From: Pichia kudriavzevii
Lineage: Eukaryota > Ascomycota > Pichiomycetes > Pichiales > Pichiaceae
DNA length: 64,000 nt
Direction of reading: 5' to 3'
NCBI RefSeq assembly: GCF_003054445.1
Contig: NC_042507.1
Location: forward strand, 682,001-746,000
The position numbers and the translations under genes were made by a program. The notes under the pieces were generated by a model. That model ran no database searches. It saw nothing but the letters and a program-made list of their open reading frames with translations, and was not told the origin of the DNA. This document shows, piece by piece, positions 1 to 11,571 of this stretch. How positions within the stretch are numbered: position 1 is the stretch's first letter; each line of letters opens with the position of its first letter.

Positions 1-1049
1 AAAAGCCAAACACGCCTCGTACACAAACCAGAAAATGGTGGAGGGCGTAATTCCAGTAGAGGAAAAAGTCAACACGGTCCATCGTAAACACGACGCGCGC
101 CTCCTATTGGTCCAGCGCGCGGCGGTCCTCCCGCGCCTCTCCGATCTTGCCTTTAAAGTTTCAACAGAGGCCAAACAAAGGCGCGCCTCGTTTTCGGGAA
201 AGGTAAACATATTTTGACATTTTCAGAGAAGGACACAAACAAGCCACCAAAGAAAACGACAGGAGATGCAGAAGAGGCAAAAAGTAAACACATAAACTGA
301 ACCAGTAAACTAAACAAACAAATCGTGTAAACAGATAAAGGTAAACAAATAATACTTCTCTTTTTTTTTTTTTTTTTTTTGTCCTTTGATCTCTCATTTG
401 ATTCTTCTCTTTGTTAATTGCTGTTATTGTTACTGTCTAGTTATTGCCAGCTTCAACAGTACAAGAAACAGAATATTTCACATAACCATTAAACATTCCA
501 ACACCTATCGACGCGTCGGTGTTCCCTTTAAGAGATTTTTTTTTTTTTCTTTTTCGTTTTTTTTTTTTAAATTACGCCCCCCCCCCCGACGTCTTTGGAG
601 GCTCAGTCTATTTGGGTTACCCTGTTGCCTTTACCTCGAAACTAATGGGACAAACATATCTTGGAACGGCTCATTTCCAATTTTCGCCCCCACCCTTTTG
701 GTTTCCGGGAGCTGTCTACTGGGACATGGGATGTGGAAATTGTAGACGCCAGCAATTGTGCCCTTTACAGATCAAGTAACTAGGGGGGAGCGCACCTTCC
801 TCAAACGGGAAAAAAATGGAACGTACAAATTGGATGCCCCGTAGGAAGACCCAAGAGGCTCATTCTTAGAAGTGCCTGTATGTTGAGCTGTCTTTGATAT
901 CTCTTTGTTTGCCCTTTGTTTCTATCTTTTTCCTTTCCACATCGACACTAAACAGTAGATACACAGACCCCCCTCCATTGGACCGTGAAAACCCCTTTTT
1001 TTCCCTCTCTCACCGCATAAGATAATCCACAATAGTCTACATTTGAAAA
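1..1049. other. Intergenic region upstream of VPS13
   Basis: No convincing gene is visible in this stretch. The first 200 bases are relatively G+C-rich. There is a run of 20 T at 361-380, two further T-rich runs near 537-568 and a run of 11 C at 577-587. One copy of the 10-bp palindrome CGACGCGTCG, which contains the MluI/MCB core ACGCGT, lies at 509-518. It is about 530 bp before the VPS13 start, so it may instead serve a gene beyond the left edge. The short open frames here are low-complexity. Confidence 0.6.
509..518. promoter_or_regulatory. CGACGCGTCG palindrome (MCB-like)
   Basis: This is an exact 10-bp palindrome with the core ACGCGT, the site bound by MBF (Mbp1-Swi6) in yeasts. Identical copies occur at 12033-12042, 26547-26556 and 26602-26611. 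Binding is inferred from the motif only. Confidence 0.35.
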
Positions 1050-4000
1050 ATGTTAGAATCACTTGTAGCCAATATTCTCAATAAGACCCTCGGGGCTTAT
1101 GTGGAGAACTTCGATCCAAACCAACTTAATATCGGTATATGGTCCGGAGACGTTACCTTGTCGAACTTGAAACTGAAGCCGGAATCTTTAGACAAATTGG
1201 ACCTACCAATCAATTTAAAATGTGGTCATTTGGCTAATTTAACAATGCAAATACCTTGGTCAAATTTGAAATCTAAACCAGTGAAAATTCAAATTGAAGA
1301 TTGTTATATATTGGCTACAGCCAAATTGCAAAATTCCAAGGCCTATGAAGATGAAGATGATCGATTACAGAGAATCAAACGTCAGAAATTGGATAATTTG
1401 GAATTATTATCCTCTCAATCAAACGATTCCTTGGACGAATCAGACCAATTGAAGAATCAATCATTCACCGAATCTTTGATTGCCAAGGTTATAGACAATC
1501 TACAAGTAACAATCAAAAATATCCATATAAGATATGAAGATTTCGACTGTTATACGAAAACTCCCTATGCATTTGGTATTACTCTTGATGAATTATCTGC
1601 TTCAAGTACTGATGAAAATTGGATACCTAATTTTATCCAACAAATCTCAACTCTTTCAAGGAAATTGCTATTATTGAAATCTTTAACTATTTATATGGAT
1701 ACTTCTTTGACTAAAAATACCTCAATTTGTTCTGATGATCAATCTCAAATGTTACAAAATCTTAAAGATTATATTCGAGTTGCATCTTCTGATGATTCTC
1801 AAATGGAATATCTATTACAACCAATTTCCGGAGAAGGTCATTTAACTTTGAATAAATTGGGCTCAACACAAGAAATTCCTCATTATCAATTAGATTTATT
1901 TTTTGATCAATTCAGGATCAATCTTAATAGGTCACAATATTTCAATTTGTTGGATACAATAACTGAAATGAATTATTATATGAAGACCCTCAAATTTAAG
2001 AAAAATGCTCCTACTTGTACAATAGATGAAGATCCTTATAAATGGTTGAAATATTCCTTCCAAACTGTATTCGATGAAATACATGAAAGAAATTATAAGA
2101 AAACATGGAGTTATATGAAGAAAAGAAGGGATCAAAGAAAATTGTATATTCCATTATGGAAAAAATATTTATATGATAAAAATTCACTTACACCAGATGA
2201 GAGGCAAAAAATGCTACAATTGGAGGATGAATGTAGTTATGAAGATTTGAAATTTTACAGATCTTTGGCTAAACTTCAATATAAGAAGGAATACAATTCT
2301 TTACCCAAATCTTCAAAACAGGAAAATAAAGGATGGTTTTCCTCATGGTGGAGTGGTAATAATGATTCTAATGTGAAAGCTATGGATATAAAACCATCGG
2401 ATGACACTATTGAAATCACGAATGAACAGATCAATGAGTTTTATGATGCAATTGAATTCGATGAATCAAAAGTATTGGCTGATTCCTTGGATATTCCAAG
2501 AGATCGAATTCAACTTTCTGTTGATTGTAGGCTAAATACCGGATCTTTTGTTTTACGCCAGTCCCGTTCAGATGCTAACATGGCAGAGTTTTTATCCCGT
2601 GGTTGTCATGTGGATTTTCTTCAACGTAAGGATTCCTATTTTGTTGGATTTAAGTTAAATGCATTTTCAGTAGTTGATGGAGATCCAAATACCATTTTTA
2701 ATCAAATAATCAATGCAAAGAGGAAAGATTTCAATATTAATGATCCAACAATTGAAGATGTTTTTAAAGATGAACCTTTCTTTCAAATTTCTTATGAACA
2801 ACATCCAATAAATGAAATTGCCGATTCCGAGCTAATTTTAAAGATGGGAAGTGTTTCCATTTTCCACAATCGGAAATTTATTGAATCTTTAATGCACTTT
2901 TTCTGTCCACCAAGGGCACATGTTGATACCATTGGTTCTCTAATGAATGCAGCAGATTGTACCCTTCAAGATTTCACCAAACAGACAAAGATTGGTTTAC
3001 AGTATGCATTTGAAGAACATAAAACTATGAATGTAGTATTGGATGTCCAGTCTCCTTTGATTATGCTACCTGCCGACCCAACAAGTTGGGAGGCTCCAGT
3101 TGTAATTATTGATGCCGGTCATATCGATATGGTAAGTGATTTAATATCTTCTGAAAAATATGAAGAAATCAGAAGTGAAAGGAAAGATTCTTACACAGAG
3201 GAAGATTGGAAGAAAATGAATACTTATATGTATGATAAGTATAACGTTGGATTACATGACGCACATATTGTTGTTGGTCCGGATATTTATACAACAACAA
3301 AGATTTTACATGACACTGATAATGATTCTGGGTTAATTTTGCATGATTTTAGTATGAACCTAATTTTTGAAGTTTCCATCATACCGTCATTTTATAGCCT
3401 ACCGAAGATAAAAATGAGCGGAGAGATTCCTGACCTAAGAGCACAAATGAGTGATTACCAATATAAGATATTATTGGATCTAACTGGAAACTTAATGCCC
3501 GATTTTTCAACTCCGGATGATGGTTCCACAAATTCCTCCGTTGATGATTACATGGATGCAAATTCTTTCTTCAATGAAAGGTCTGATGGTGAAACATCGA
3601 TTTATTTAGAAGATTCAACATTGTTGAAAGATCTGAAGGAAACTTCACTTGCAGAAGGCAACAATCCAGATAGTGCTACAAATCAATCAAATTCAAGCTT
3701 GAAGGATTCACCTGCTTTGCAGCAGCACGAAATTGAGTTTAATTTCACTATGAAACATATTGTACTTTCATTGAAGAGATGTTTGGATAAAGAAACTATG
3801 GAATCCGAGATTTTGGTGGATATTGTCGGTGATGAACTAAAACTACATTTCTACCAAACACAACGTGAGCTTCATGTAGATATGTCTCTTGCCGATTTGT
3901 ATGTTCGTGATTATATTCAGACATCAGAAATCCCAGAATTTAAGAGACTGATTGGTGCTAAAAATGAAAATGATTCAACTGAGAATCTATTCTCCCTAGC

Positions 4001-7000
4001 TTATACGAGGACTTTAAGGTACGCTCATTTTAAAGGTGAAGAAATTGAATGTTTTGATCAGGATATTAATATTGATGTGTCTGATTTACAGTTTGTTATA
4101 ACTAGAAAATCTTTGTTAACATTAATTAATTATTCACTAAATACATTCACTGATGTTAACGCCCCGGAAATTCCTTCTGATAAATTGAGACATAATAATG
4201 AAGAAGAAATTAATGCGCCTGCTCATATAAATATCGATTTAAAGTTGAAGAGTATTAGCCTTTTACTCAATGATGATGGGCTTAAAATTGCAACTTTGGT
4301 TTTTGCCGATGCTGATGCCTCTCTTTTCTTACTACCCGATAAGATGAGAATTAATACCAAAATCGGTGGTTTGAGTCTAGTTGACAATGATGTCCACGAT
4401 GGGTCAAAATTAATAAATATACAAGGTGACGATTTGGCTGATATATACTATGAAACATTTGATCCAGAGATAAATGATTTACCTTATGACTCTCAATTCA
4501 AGTTTGAAAGTAGATCATTGGTCGTAACTTTTATTGAAGATTCATTTGCAAGAATCTACAATTTCTTATACCAATTCCAACGAATGAAGTATATCTATGA
4601 TTCGGCTAGAGAAGCTGCCCTTAATCAAGCAAGCAATGTGGAATATCCAAATAAAATGAAGTTTGACGTTCATGTACGTGCACCAATCTTTGTGTTTCCT
4701 AAACCCGTTGACCCTGTGAACGAAAAATTTGATACGATTACAATTAACTTAGGGGAAATTCGTACCTCGAATACTTTTACAGAGCACAAAGATCATGTCT
4801 TGAACCTAATAAATGCTGATTTGTTTAATACTAGAATTACAACTAGTCTAAACATAGCGGATGAAGGAGTCCAAGAATTAGATATAATTGATAGGTTTGA
4901 TATTCACCTTAATATCGACTATAGCGACAAGTCTACTGGTGAAAGAGCGGATGTTCTTGTAACCGGTGGTTTACAAGGAAATGATATGAAATTGACAGAA
5001 TTACAAGCTTTTACTTTGATTCAACTTTCACAATCTCTACCCACGATATTTAAGCACGTGAAACTAGATGATGAGGATTTAGAAGATTTGGAGATGGATG
5101 CCCATAATGCCAACTTGCTAATTTCTAATGGTGCATCACAAGAAAAAGTACAAGAAAATAAACCTGGCATGTTGAAGGGAAAATTTGATGCTATGGAAGC
5201 AACAGATGATACTATTCAGAGTTCCGGTTCTTCAGTAAACTTTAAGTTCCACATTCCTGTTTTAAGTTTGACACTCTTTAACAATACTTGTCATACTTTG
5301 AATATTTCAGATAGTGAATTAATGAGGTTTTCATTAAATGACATGGGCATTATGCTTGATATTGCTAAAAATGGTGATTACACTTCAAATCTACACATTA
5401 AATCGTTCACGATTAGGGATGTTAGACAACAATGTAAAAACTTTTTCAAAGACATCATCCCCGAAGTTGATGATAAGGAATATCAGTTTTTAACTACAAT
5501 CAATTCGAATAAAGGTGTTACCACCGTTGACTTGAATATTGATCATCCTCGTATTCTTCTAGCTATGGATTACATAGTAGCTCTAAAGTCTTTTATTGAC
5601 TATGCAACTTATCAACCCAGAAACATTGTTGATCACTACATGAAGCAACACCCAGCTATTGATGAAACCCTCTCAATTACTCGTGATGAAAATGACAGAA
5701 ACACAATCAATAATAACAATAATGAGAACAGTACAACTAACTACCATATTAAGATTAATGAACCATCAATTGTTCTTCTAGCAGATACAGAGAAGGAAGA
5801 TTCAGAGGCGGTGGTATTCAAGTTAAATAAACTTTTAGTCGATGTTTCTGAAACAACAAATGTTGACGCATCAGGAATCGGTATGTTCTTAACCAGAATG
5901 TCCACTGATTCATCACAGGATCTAAGAATACTAGATGACTTTGCCTTTAAATTCGTTATGGATTCCCGAGGTTCTTGTGATACGGCGTTCTTAACGACTA
6001 TAGACGCTACCGTAGAGCCATTATTGTTGAGATTGTCGTTACGTGATATTTATTTGGCTATTGAGATCTTTAATAAAGCTTCTAAGATGTACAATAGTAT
6101 TGGTCAGTTATCAATGAACGATAACGATGTTACCTCTATTGCCGAAGAAATAGGAAAAACCATTAGTAAATACGCCCCATCCATTATCTCGTCATTATCT
6201 CGGAGATCCAACGAGATTTACAAGAAATTATCTGATAAGAAACCAGATGTCATTGTTAAGGCTGAGCATATGAATATTGTATTCGAAGGATTCAGAATGG
6301 TTTTAATTGGTGATGTTCATGAGTTGCCCATCTTAGATTTTGATGTTGAATCTTTTGAAATCACCGCCAAAAACTGGTCCACCGATTTCGAAGCGGATAC
6401 GAGAATTGAAACATTGATCAATATATTTAACTACTCGTTATCTCAATGGGAGCCAATGTTGGAGCCATGGATGTTTGCAATTCACATTGAGAGAAATCAA
6501 GATGGTAAATTACACTCTAATTTCGTTTCTAAGCAAACCGCGGAATGGACTGTCACTACACGCTCAATTGCTACAATCTCTCATTTTGCAAACTTGCTTA
6601 CCGAAACTGGTGAATTGAAACCACGTGGGGAAGATTCTCCTTTCAGGATATCTAATCATACTGGATATGATATCAACGTTTGGATAGATGAAAACAAAGA
6701 TGAAAAAAGGCAACTGACAGTTATTAGAAACGAAGAGACTATTCCATGGTCTTTTGAAGATTGGAGAAAAATTCGTGAGAGATTATCAATCGATTCTGAA
6801 TTAAATTCGATCGGTATTGAATTGGTTGATTCTATATACAAGCCATTGAGAAATGTTTCTCTTAGATGTGTTGGTGAAGAGGTTTTCACTTTGGATCCTC
6901 CAGTTGGCAATTATCACAATCGAATTGTTACTGAGATTACACTAGCTGAGGATAAGGTTAAAGAAGTTATATTGAGATCCACGATATCCATAGAGAATGA

Positions 7001-10000
7001 TACACCTACAGCCATTTATATTGGAATCGGAAGTAATTATGATGGCAATTTTGCCATTGATAGGCAGGTAGTCATACCTGGTGGTGCGAGGAGGGCTTTA
7101 CCGATAGATTATGTTTACGGGGGAGCTTTGGTTGTCAGACCAGATACAAGCAGTGAAATATTTGGTTGGTCAAAAGCATTCACAAAAGAAAGCCACGATA
7201 TTACGGAATTCAACTGGAGGAATATTCGAGAGAACGATTTATTTTTGGAATGTTCAGCAACAGATCCAAAAAGGAATAATTCCTATTTTTTTAAAGTGCA
7301 TTCTGAATCACATAATGATGTTTTGAACAAGTATTATCCTTGTATGAATGTGGTCATTTCACCACCATTTGTATTTGAAAACCTGCTTCCTTATGACATT
7401 GATTGGAAAGTATTCCAATTGAAGCATGAGAAGTGGGGAAGTTTCCTGAAGAGAGGTACAAAAGTACCTGTGCATGTGCTCAATATCAATGAGACGTCAA
7501 TTCTAAAAATCGATGTTTTAGGATCTAGCTTTGGCCCTTCTCAACCGGCGATAATAAATTCAGCGATTGCAGGTGTTTATCCTGATAATGAGATTATTCT
7601 CAGGAATCATCATACACAACTAAGTTTGAAACTATTATACTCCACAGATGCGAGATATGGCACAAAAGTATCCATCTACTCTCCTTATCTGTGGGTCAAT
7701 AAAACAGGCAAGGATCTTCGTGTTGTTGATAACGCACACTCGATTTTGTGTCCAGGTCGAAAAGGTGACGTTGAAGGCGAAGAATATCCTGAGATGTTTT
7801 CCTTTGATTCTAAGAACGATGTTTTGGGATTTTTGAAAGGTAATTTGGAGGCCAATAGAATTCAGCTCAAAATTGAGGATTCAAGGTTAAGTGATAGCTT
7901 TAGTATCGATAAAATTGGACAATCATTTGAAGTGAACGTTGGACTCAGTGATAGGTATTATGAAGATAACATTGGAATCCATATTACAGAAGGCACTGGT
8001 ATTTATAAAATTACCAAAGTAATTGTTGCTTCTCCTAGATATATTGTTAAGAATGATCTCAAGGTCCCAATTATTATAGGTCTTGTTGGTAGTAAGGAGA
8101 ATATGACCGTTCAGCCAGAAGAAATATGTCCGTTATATAAAACACCAGCACAGAACAAGAAAGAAATGGTTATTGGATTCGAGGAGGTGCCAAACAGTAT
8201 GTCAGCATCATTTGTTATAACTGAAATAGGGGAAATCTTTTTGAGAGTTAAGAAGAAAGATTCAAACGCCCACCAACTATTGAAGGTTAACATATCGACT
8301 GATCACGCTACAGTTTTTGTTAATATTCTCGATGCAGAAAACAAATGGCCATATATGATCAAAAATTATACCAACGAAGAGTTTTTTATTTTCCAACAGA
8401 ATCCTAATATCAGTAGCGATGGCAGTATAACATCAGATGTTCCATTCACTCCGGTGCTTTACCGTGTTCCGGGAAAAAGTGTTATGCCATACGCCTGGGA
8501 TTTTCCTAGCGCAGAGAATAAGGAACTGATTGTGAAATGCGGCGATTATCAAAGGTATATACGGTTGGAAGAAATTGGAGAACAAGTTCCTATATTGATC
8601 AAGGAGAAAAATATGGCTTTTGATTTAAACGTTGTTGCGGAAGGTGTAGTGCAATCTTTAAATATTACCGACTATGATTATTCCAAGAGTATGTACAAGT
8701 TGAAGAGTAAGAAAAATAGCAATTCGTCGAGTATATCGACGAGTACGTCCAATAAAGATGCTGATTTTGAGGCTGTTGTTGACAATGCATCAGACTATTA
8801 TACCAGTTTAATATTCAATTTTGAAGGTGTAGGAATATCACTTGTTAATACAGAGGGTAGGATCCAGGAGTTATGTTATATTACAATACGTGGCATTGAA
8901 TTTAGATATAATGAATCTGGTGTATATCAAACTCTTAGTATGAAGATGAAGTGGCTTCAAATTGATAATCAATTGACAAGGAATGTTTTCCCCGTTGTAT
9001 TATATCCTACGGTGATACCTAAATCCAGCTTTGAGCTAAATAACCATCCTGTTTTTTCTGCATCTATAGCTAAAATGAAAGATGATAAACATGGCGTTAC
9101 TTACATAAAATTTGCTACCGTCTTATTGCAGGAATTATCGATTAAGGTAGATGAAGATTTCCTGATTGCACTACTTGATTTTTCGAAAATTCCAGGAGCA
9201 TCATGGAACAAAGTTGAGGAAGATGAATTGTGGGCTCAAAATTTGGATATACCTGAACCACCTAGCATTAGAACAACGGATGACCTTTATTTTGAGGGTT
9301 TGCATTTACAACCACTACAGTTTAACATATCTTTTGTGCGGACTGAGAACTCCAACCTGGTATCTAATGTGATGTCGACACAAAATATTCTATCGGTTGC
9401 TACTGATGTGTTGACAATGGCCATCGGTAACATTAACAATGCACCGGTAAGACTAGCTGCCTTATTATTAGAAAATATTAGAGTACCAATTCCGTATCTC
9501 ATTAAGAATATTTGTGATCATTACACCCAAGCATTTCTATATCAACTATACAAAGTGCTAGGCAGTGCGGATGTATTAGGAAATCCTGTGGGACTATTCA
9601 ATAATATCAGCAGTGGTGTCATGGATATTTTCTATGAGCCATACCAAGGTTATATAATGACTGATAGACCGGAAGAATTAGGTATTGGGTTAGCCAAGGG
9701 TGGATTAAGTTTCCTTAAGAAATCAGTTTTTGGTGTCAGTGATTCTGTCTCACGGTTTACAAGTTCTATGGCCAAGGGGTTGACTGTTGCATCTATGGAT
9801 AAAAATTTCCAGGAGCAGAGGAGATTAGCCAGACAAGGAATTCAAAATAAAAATCATCCCGTAAATTCATTATCACTGGGCGCCACTTCATTCATCAGTG
9901 GTGTGTCAAGTGGTATAACTGGATTAGCTACTGCGCCGCTGGAAGGTGTTTACAAGGAAGGTGCCAGTGGATTTTTCAAAGGATTGGGAAAAGGTCTTTT

Positions 10001-10505
10001 GGGGTTACCAACAAAGACAGCAACTGGTGCTTTTGATCTAGCAAATAATATCAGTGAGAGTATAAGGAACACTACAACTGCGTTTGACAATGATAATATC
10101 GATAAAGTGAGGTTTCCTAGGTATATACCGTATGATGGGTCTATTATTCGGTATCAAAATAAGGAAAGTCAGGGACAGTATTGGCTGAAAAATTGCGACA
10201 ATGGCGAGTTTGAAAATGATCATTATGTGGCACATTATGTTTTTCCTGGCGGTGAATATGCTGTAATTATAAGCTTCCAAAGAATAGTGCTGATGAATGT
10301 TTATGAGTTAAAGGACCAATGGATGATCCCATATGATGGTATCAAGGATATCACTTTAGAGAGAGGCGGAATTCGGATCAAAGAATCGCAATCGAATTCG
10401 AGTGTTGTCATTCCCTTGAGGAATCCTGAGGATAGAAAGTATTTGTATCGACAGATATCTATTGCTGTCAATGAATTTAACAAGCGTAGCATTGTGGAAC
10501 TTTAA
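1050..10505 (+). CDS. VPS13: Vps13, bridge-like lipid transfer protein
   Basis: This single open frame of 3151 residues is close to the 3144 of S. cerevisiae Vps13. The N-terminus (MLESLVANILNKTLGAYVEN) is the chorein domain that opens the lipid-transfer groove. A long beta-rich rod follows. The SHR-BD/VAB region begins near residue 1860 (FRISNHTGYDINVW) and binds adaptors with PxP motifs in known Vps13 proteins. The ATG2-like C-terminal segment lies near residues 2840-3000 (GNPVGLFNNISSGVMDIFYE), and a PH-like domain closes the protein. The family moves glycerophospholipids at contacts between mitochondria, vacuole, endosome, ER and prospore membrane. The start is the ATG at 1050, directly at the chorein domain. 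It converges with FMT1, with about 80 bp between the stops. No introns or breaks were seen. Confidence 0.97.
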   Translation: MLESLVANILNKTLGAYVENFDPNQLNIGIWSGDVTLSNLKLKPESLDKLDLPINLKCGHLANLTMQIPWSNLKSKPVKIQIEDCYILATAKLQNSKAYEDEDDRLQRIKRQKLDNLELLSSQSNDSLDESDQLKNQSFTESLIAKVIDNLQVTIKNIHIRYEDFDCYTKTPYAFGITLDELSASSTDENWIPNFIQQISTLSRKLLLLKSLTIYMDTSLTKNTSICSDDQSQMLQNLKDYIRVASSDDSQMEYLLQPISGEGHLTLNKLGSTQEIPHYQLDLFFDQFRINLNRSQYFNLLDTITEMNYYMKTLKFKKNAPTCTIDEDPYKWLKYSFQTVFDEIHERNYKKTWSYMKKRRDQRKLYIPLWKKYLYDKNSLTPDERQKMLQLEDECSYEDLKFYRSLAKLQYKKEYNSLPKSSKQENKGWFSSWWSGNNDSNVKAMDIKPSDDTIEITNEQINEFYDAIEFDESKVLADSLDIPRDRIQLSVDCRLNTGSFVLRQSRSDANMAEFLSRGCHVDFLQRKDSYFVGFKLNAFSVVDGDPNTIFNQIINAKRKDFNINDPTIEDVFKDEPFFQISYEQHPINEIADSELILKMGSVSIFHNRKFIESLMHFFCPPRAHVDTIGSLMNAADCTLQDFTKQTKIGLQYAFEEHKTMNVVLDVQSPLIMLPADPTSWEAPVVIIDAGHIDMVSDLISSEKYEEIRSERKDSYTEEDWKKMNTYMYDKYNVGLHDAHIVVGPDIYTTTKILHDTDNDSGLILHDFSMNLIFEVSIIPSFYSLPKIKMSGEIPDLRAQMSDYQYKILLDLTGNLMPDFSTPDDGSTNSSVDDYMDANSFFNERSDGETSIYLEDSTLLKDLKETSLAEGNNPDSATNQSNSSLKDSPALQQHEIEFNFTMKHIVLSLKRCLDKETMESEILVDIVGDELKLHFYQTQRELHVDMSLADLYVRDYIQTSEIPEFKRLIGAKNENDSTENLFSLAYTRTLRYAHFKGEEIECFDQDINIDVSDLQFVITRKSLLTLINYSLNTFTDVNAPEIPSDKLRHNNEEEINAPAHINIDLKLKSISLLLNDDGLKIATLVFADADASLFLLPDKMRINTKIGGLSLVDNDVHDGSKLINIQGDDLADIYYETFDPEINDLPYDSQFKFESRSLVVTFIEDSFARIYNFLYQFQRMKYIYDSAREAALNQASNVEYPNKMKFDVHVRAPIFVFPKPVDPVNEKFDTITINLGEIRTSNTFTEHKDHVLNLINADLFNTRITTSLNIADEGVQELDIIDRFDIHLNIDYSDKSTGERADVLVTGGLQGNDMKLTELQAFTLIQLSQSLPTIFKHVKLDDEDLEDLEMDAHNANLLISNGASQEKVQENKPGMLKGKFDAMEATDDTIQSSGSSVNFKFHIPVLSLTLFNNTCHTLNISDSELMRFSLNDMGIMLDIAKNGDYTSNLHIKSFTIRDVRQQCKNFFKDIIPEVDDKEYQFLTTINSNKGVTTVDLNIDHPRILLAMDYIVALKSFIDYATYQPRNIVDHYMKQHPAIDETLSITRDENDRNTINNNNNENSTTNYHIKINEPSIVLLADTEKEDSEAVVFKLNKLLVDVSETTNVDASGIGMFLTRMSTDSSQDLRILDDFAFKFVMDSRGSCDTAFLTTIDATVEPLLLRLSLRDIYLAIEIFNKASKMYNSIGQLSMNDNDVTSIAEEIGKTISKYAPSIISSLSRRSNEIYKKLSDKKPDVIVKAEHMNIVFEGFRMVLIGDVHELPILDFDVESFEITAKNWSTDFEADTRIETLINIFNYSLSQWEPMLEPWMFAIHIERNQDGKLHSNFVSKQTAEWTVTTRSIATISHFANLLTETGELKPRGEDSPFRISNHTGYDINVWIDENKDEKRQLTVIRNEETIPWSFEDWRKIRERLSIDSELNSIGIELVDSIYKPLRNVSLRCVGEEVFTLDPPVGNYHNRIVTEITLAEDKVKEVILRSTISIENDTPTAIYIGIGSNYDGNFAIDRQVVIPGGARRALPIDYVYGGALVVRPDTSSEIFGWSKAFTKESHDITEFNWRNIRENDLFLECSATDPKRNNSYFFKVHSESHNDVLNKYYPCMNVVISPPFVFENLLPYDIDWKVFQLKHEKWGSFLKRGTKVPVHVLNINETSILKIDVLGSSFGPSQPAIINSAIAGVYPDNEIILRNHHTQLSLKLLYSTDARYGTKVSIYSPYLWVNKTGKDLRVVDNAHSILCPGRKGDVEGEEYPEMFSFDSKNDVLGFLKGNLEANRIQLKIEDSRLSDSFSIDKIGQSFEVNVGLSDRYYEDNIGIHITEGTGIYKITKVIVASPRYIVKNDLKVPIIIGLVGSKENMTVQPEEICPLYKTPAQNKKEMVIGFEEVPNSMSASFVITEIGEIFLRVKKKDSNAHQLLKVNISTDHATVFVNILDAENKWPYMIKNYTNEEFFIFQQNPNISSDGSITSDVPFTPVLYRVPGKSVMPYAWDFPSAENKELIVKCGDYQRYIRLEEIGEQVPILIKEKNMAFDLNVVAEGVVQSLNITDYDYSKSMYKLKSKKNSNSSSISTSTSNKDADFEAVVDNASDYYTSLIFNFEGVGISLVNTEGRIQELCYITIRGIEFRYNESGVYQTLSMKMKWLQIDNQLTRNVFPVVLYPTVIPKSSFELNNHPVFSASIAKMKDDKHGVTYIKFATVLLQELSIKVDEDFLIALLDFSKIPGASWNKVEEDELWAQNLDIPEPPSIRTTDDLYFEGLHLQPLQFNISFVRTENSNLVSNVMSTQNILSVATDVLTMAIGNINNAPVRLAALLLENIRVPIPYLIKNICDHYTQAFLYQLYKVLGSADVLGNPVGLFNNISSGVMDIFYEPYQGYIMTDRPEELGIGLAKGGLSFLKKSVFGVSDSVSRFTSSMAKGLTVASMDKNFQEQRRLARQGIQNKNHPVNSLSLGATSFISGVSSGITGLATAPLEGVYKEGASGFFKGLGKGLLGLPTKTATGAFDLANNISESIRNTTTAFDNDNIDKVRFPRYIPYDGSIIRYQNKESQGQYWLKNCDNGEFENDHYVAHYVFPGGEYAVIISFQRIVLMNVYELKDQWMIPYDGIKDITLERGGIRIKESQSNSSVVIPLRNPEDRKYLYRQISIAVNEFNKRSIVEL

Positions 10506-10587
10506 AAATAAAAACTCTGAAGGTGAATATATAATTAAATAATCAAATAAATAAATAATGATAATTATATAAGTGGATATGTACATG

Positions 10588-11571
10588 TTAGATGGAGATG
10601 AAGATATTTTCGGTATTACCAAACTTTTTTGATAAAGAGTTAACAAATTTTGTTGGGGATTCCGAGCCAATACCTTCAGTTTTGATAGTACCAACTGAGG
10701 CAAACGAATCATGACACTTTATATCTAACTGGTCATTCTCGCCCAAAATAAAGGTACCATTGGGCAAGATTTCGTCACTCACGGAAAGTATACGATTACT
10801 CTTAACTATATTATCCAATACGATTCTTTTATGTACGGTCGAACCATCCTTTTTCAATGCTGGCTTAAAAGTGTACAATGGGCCCAACGTATTGAATTGC
10901 CTAATTACATAATCTGAAGGCGAAGACCAAGAAATCTCACGTTCTGCTGGTTTAATTTTAGCAGCGTAAGAGTAAGGATATTGAGGCTTTAGTGTTTTAT
11001 AGTTGGGAGAGCTTGGATCGAAGAGGCCATTAGACAGGCAGTAACTGAGCATCTCTCCACCTTTATTTGCCAAAGATTCAGATAACGATAACAGAGTTTC
11101 GTTTTGCTGGATTGGGTGTGTCTCTTGTAATAAAATATCGCCTTTGTCAAAGTGTGTTGGATGCAAATTCTGGAGCGTGACACCAGTAATTTTGTCATTG
11201 TTCAACAGAGCCCTCTGTAGAGGGGCCGGACCGGAGTATTTTGGTAGTAAGGAAGGATGTACATTCAATCCAGGGTATTTGAGAGTATCCAAAAACAGGG
11301 CTGGGATCAGCTGACCAAAGGAGACAGCTACCGCCAAGTCGTACTGGTGTTTCAATTTCTCAAAATCCTGTTTGGACTCTGCGTATAGGAGGTTCAGGTC
11401 ATTTGACTTTGCAAAAGTAGCCAATGGAGACTCTTTGATAGATTTCAGGCCACGGCCTGAAGGTTTGGGCAATCTGGTGATTATATCCAGATGGGAGATG
11501 GATGGATGGTTGACGATGTGTTTAAGGGTGGATATGGAGAAAAAGTCGGTCCCAAAATATGCTATTTTCAT
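10588..11571 (-). CDS. FMT1: Mitochondrial methionyl-tRNA formyltransferase
   Basis: The 327-residue protein matches Fmt1, which formylates initiator Met-tRNA in mitochondria using 10-formyl-THF. Seen directly: the Rossmann-type start MKIAYFGTDFFS, the folate-binding and active-site signature NVHPSLLPKYSGPAPLQRAL (Asn-x-His of the N-H-D triad) and the downstream Asp in HFDKGD. A C-terminal OB-like domain holds basic residues (NSLSKKFGNTENIFISI). The protein begins almost at the catalytic core. There is no evident mitochondrial presequence, unlike S. cerevisiae Fmt1 with 401 residues, and no in-frame ATG precedes 11571 before the frame closes. A short upstream exon or a cryptic internal signal is possible. 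It is divergent from the gene starting at 11895. Confidence 0.93.
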   Translation of the reverse strand: MKIAYFGTDFFSISTLKHIVNHPSISHLDIITRLPKPSGRGLKSIKESPLATFAKSNDLNLLYAESKQDFEKLKHQYDLAVAVSFGQLIPALFLDTLKYPGLNVHPSLLPKYSGPAPLQRALLNNDKITGVTLQNLHPTHFDKGDILLQETHPIQQNETLLSLSESLANKGGEMLSYCLSNGLFDPSSPNYKTLKPQYPYSYAAKIKPAEREISWSSPSDYVIRQFNTLGPLYTFKPALKKDGSTVHKRIVLDNIVKSNRILSVSDEILPNGTFILGENDQLDIKCHDSFASVGTIKTEGIGSESPTKFVNSLSKKFGNTENIFISI

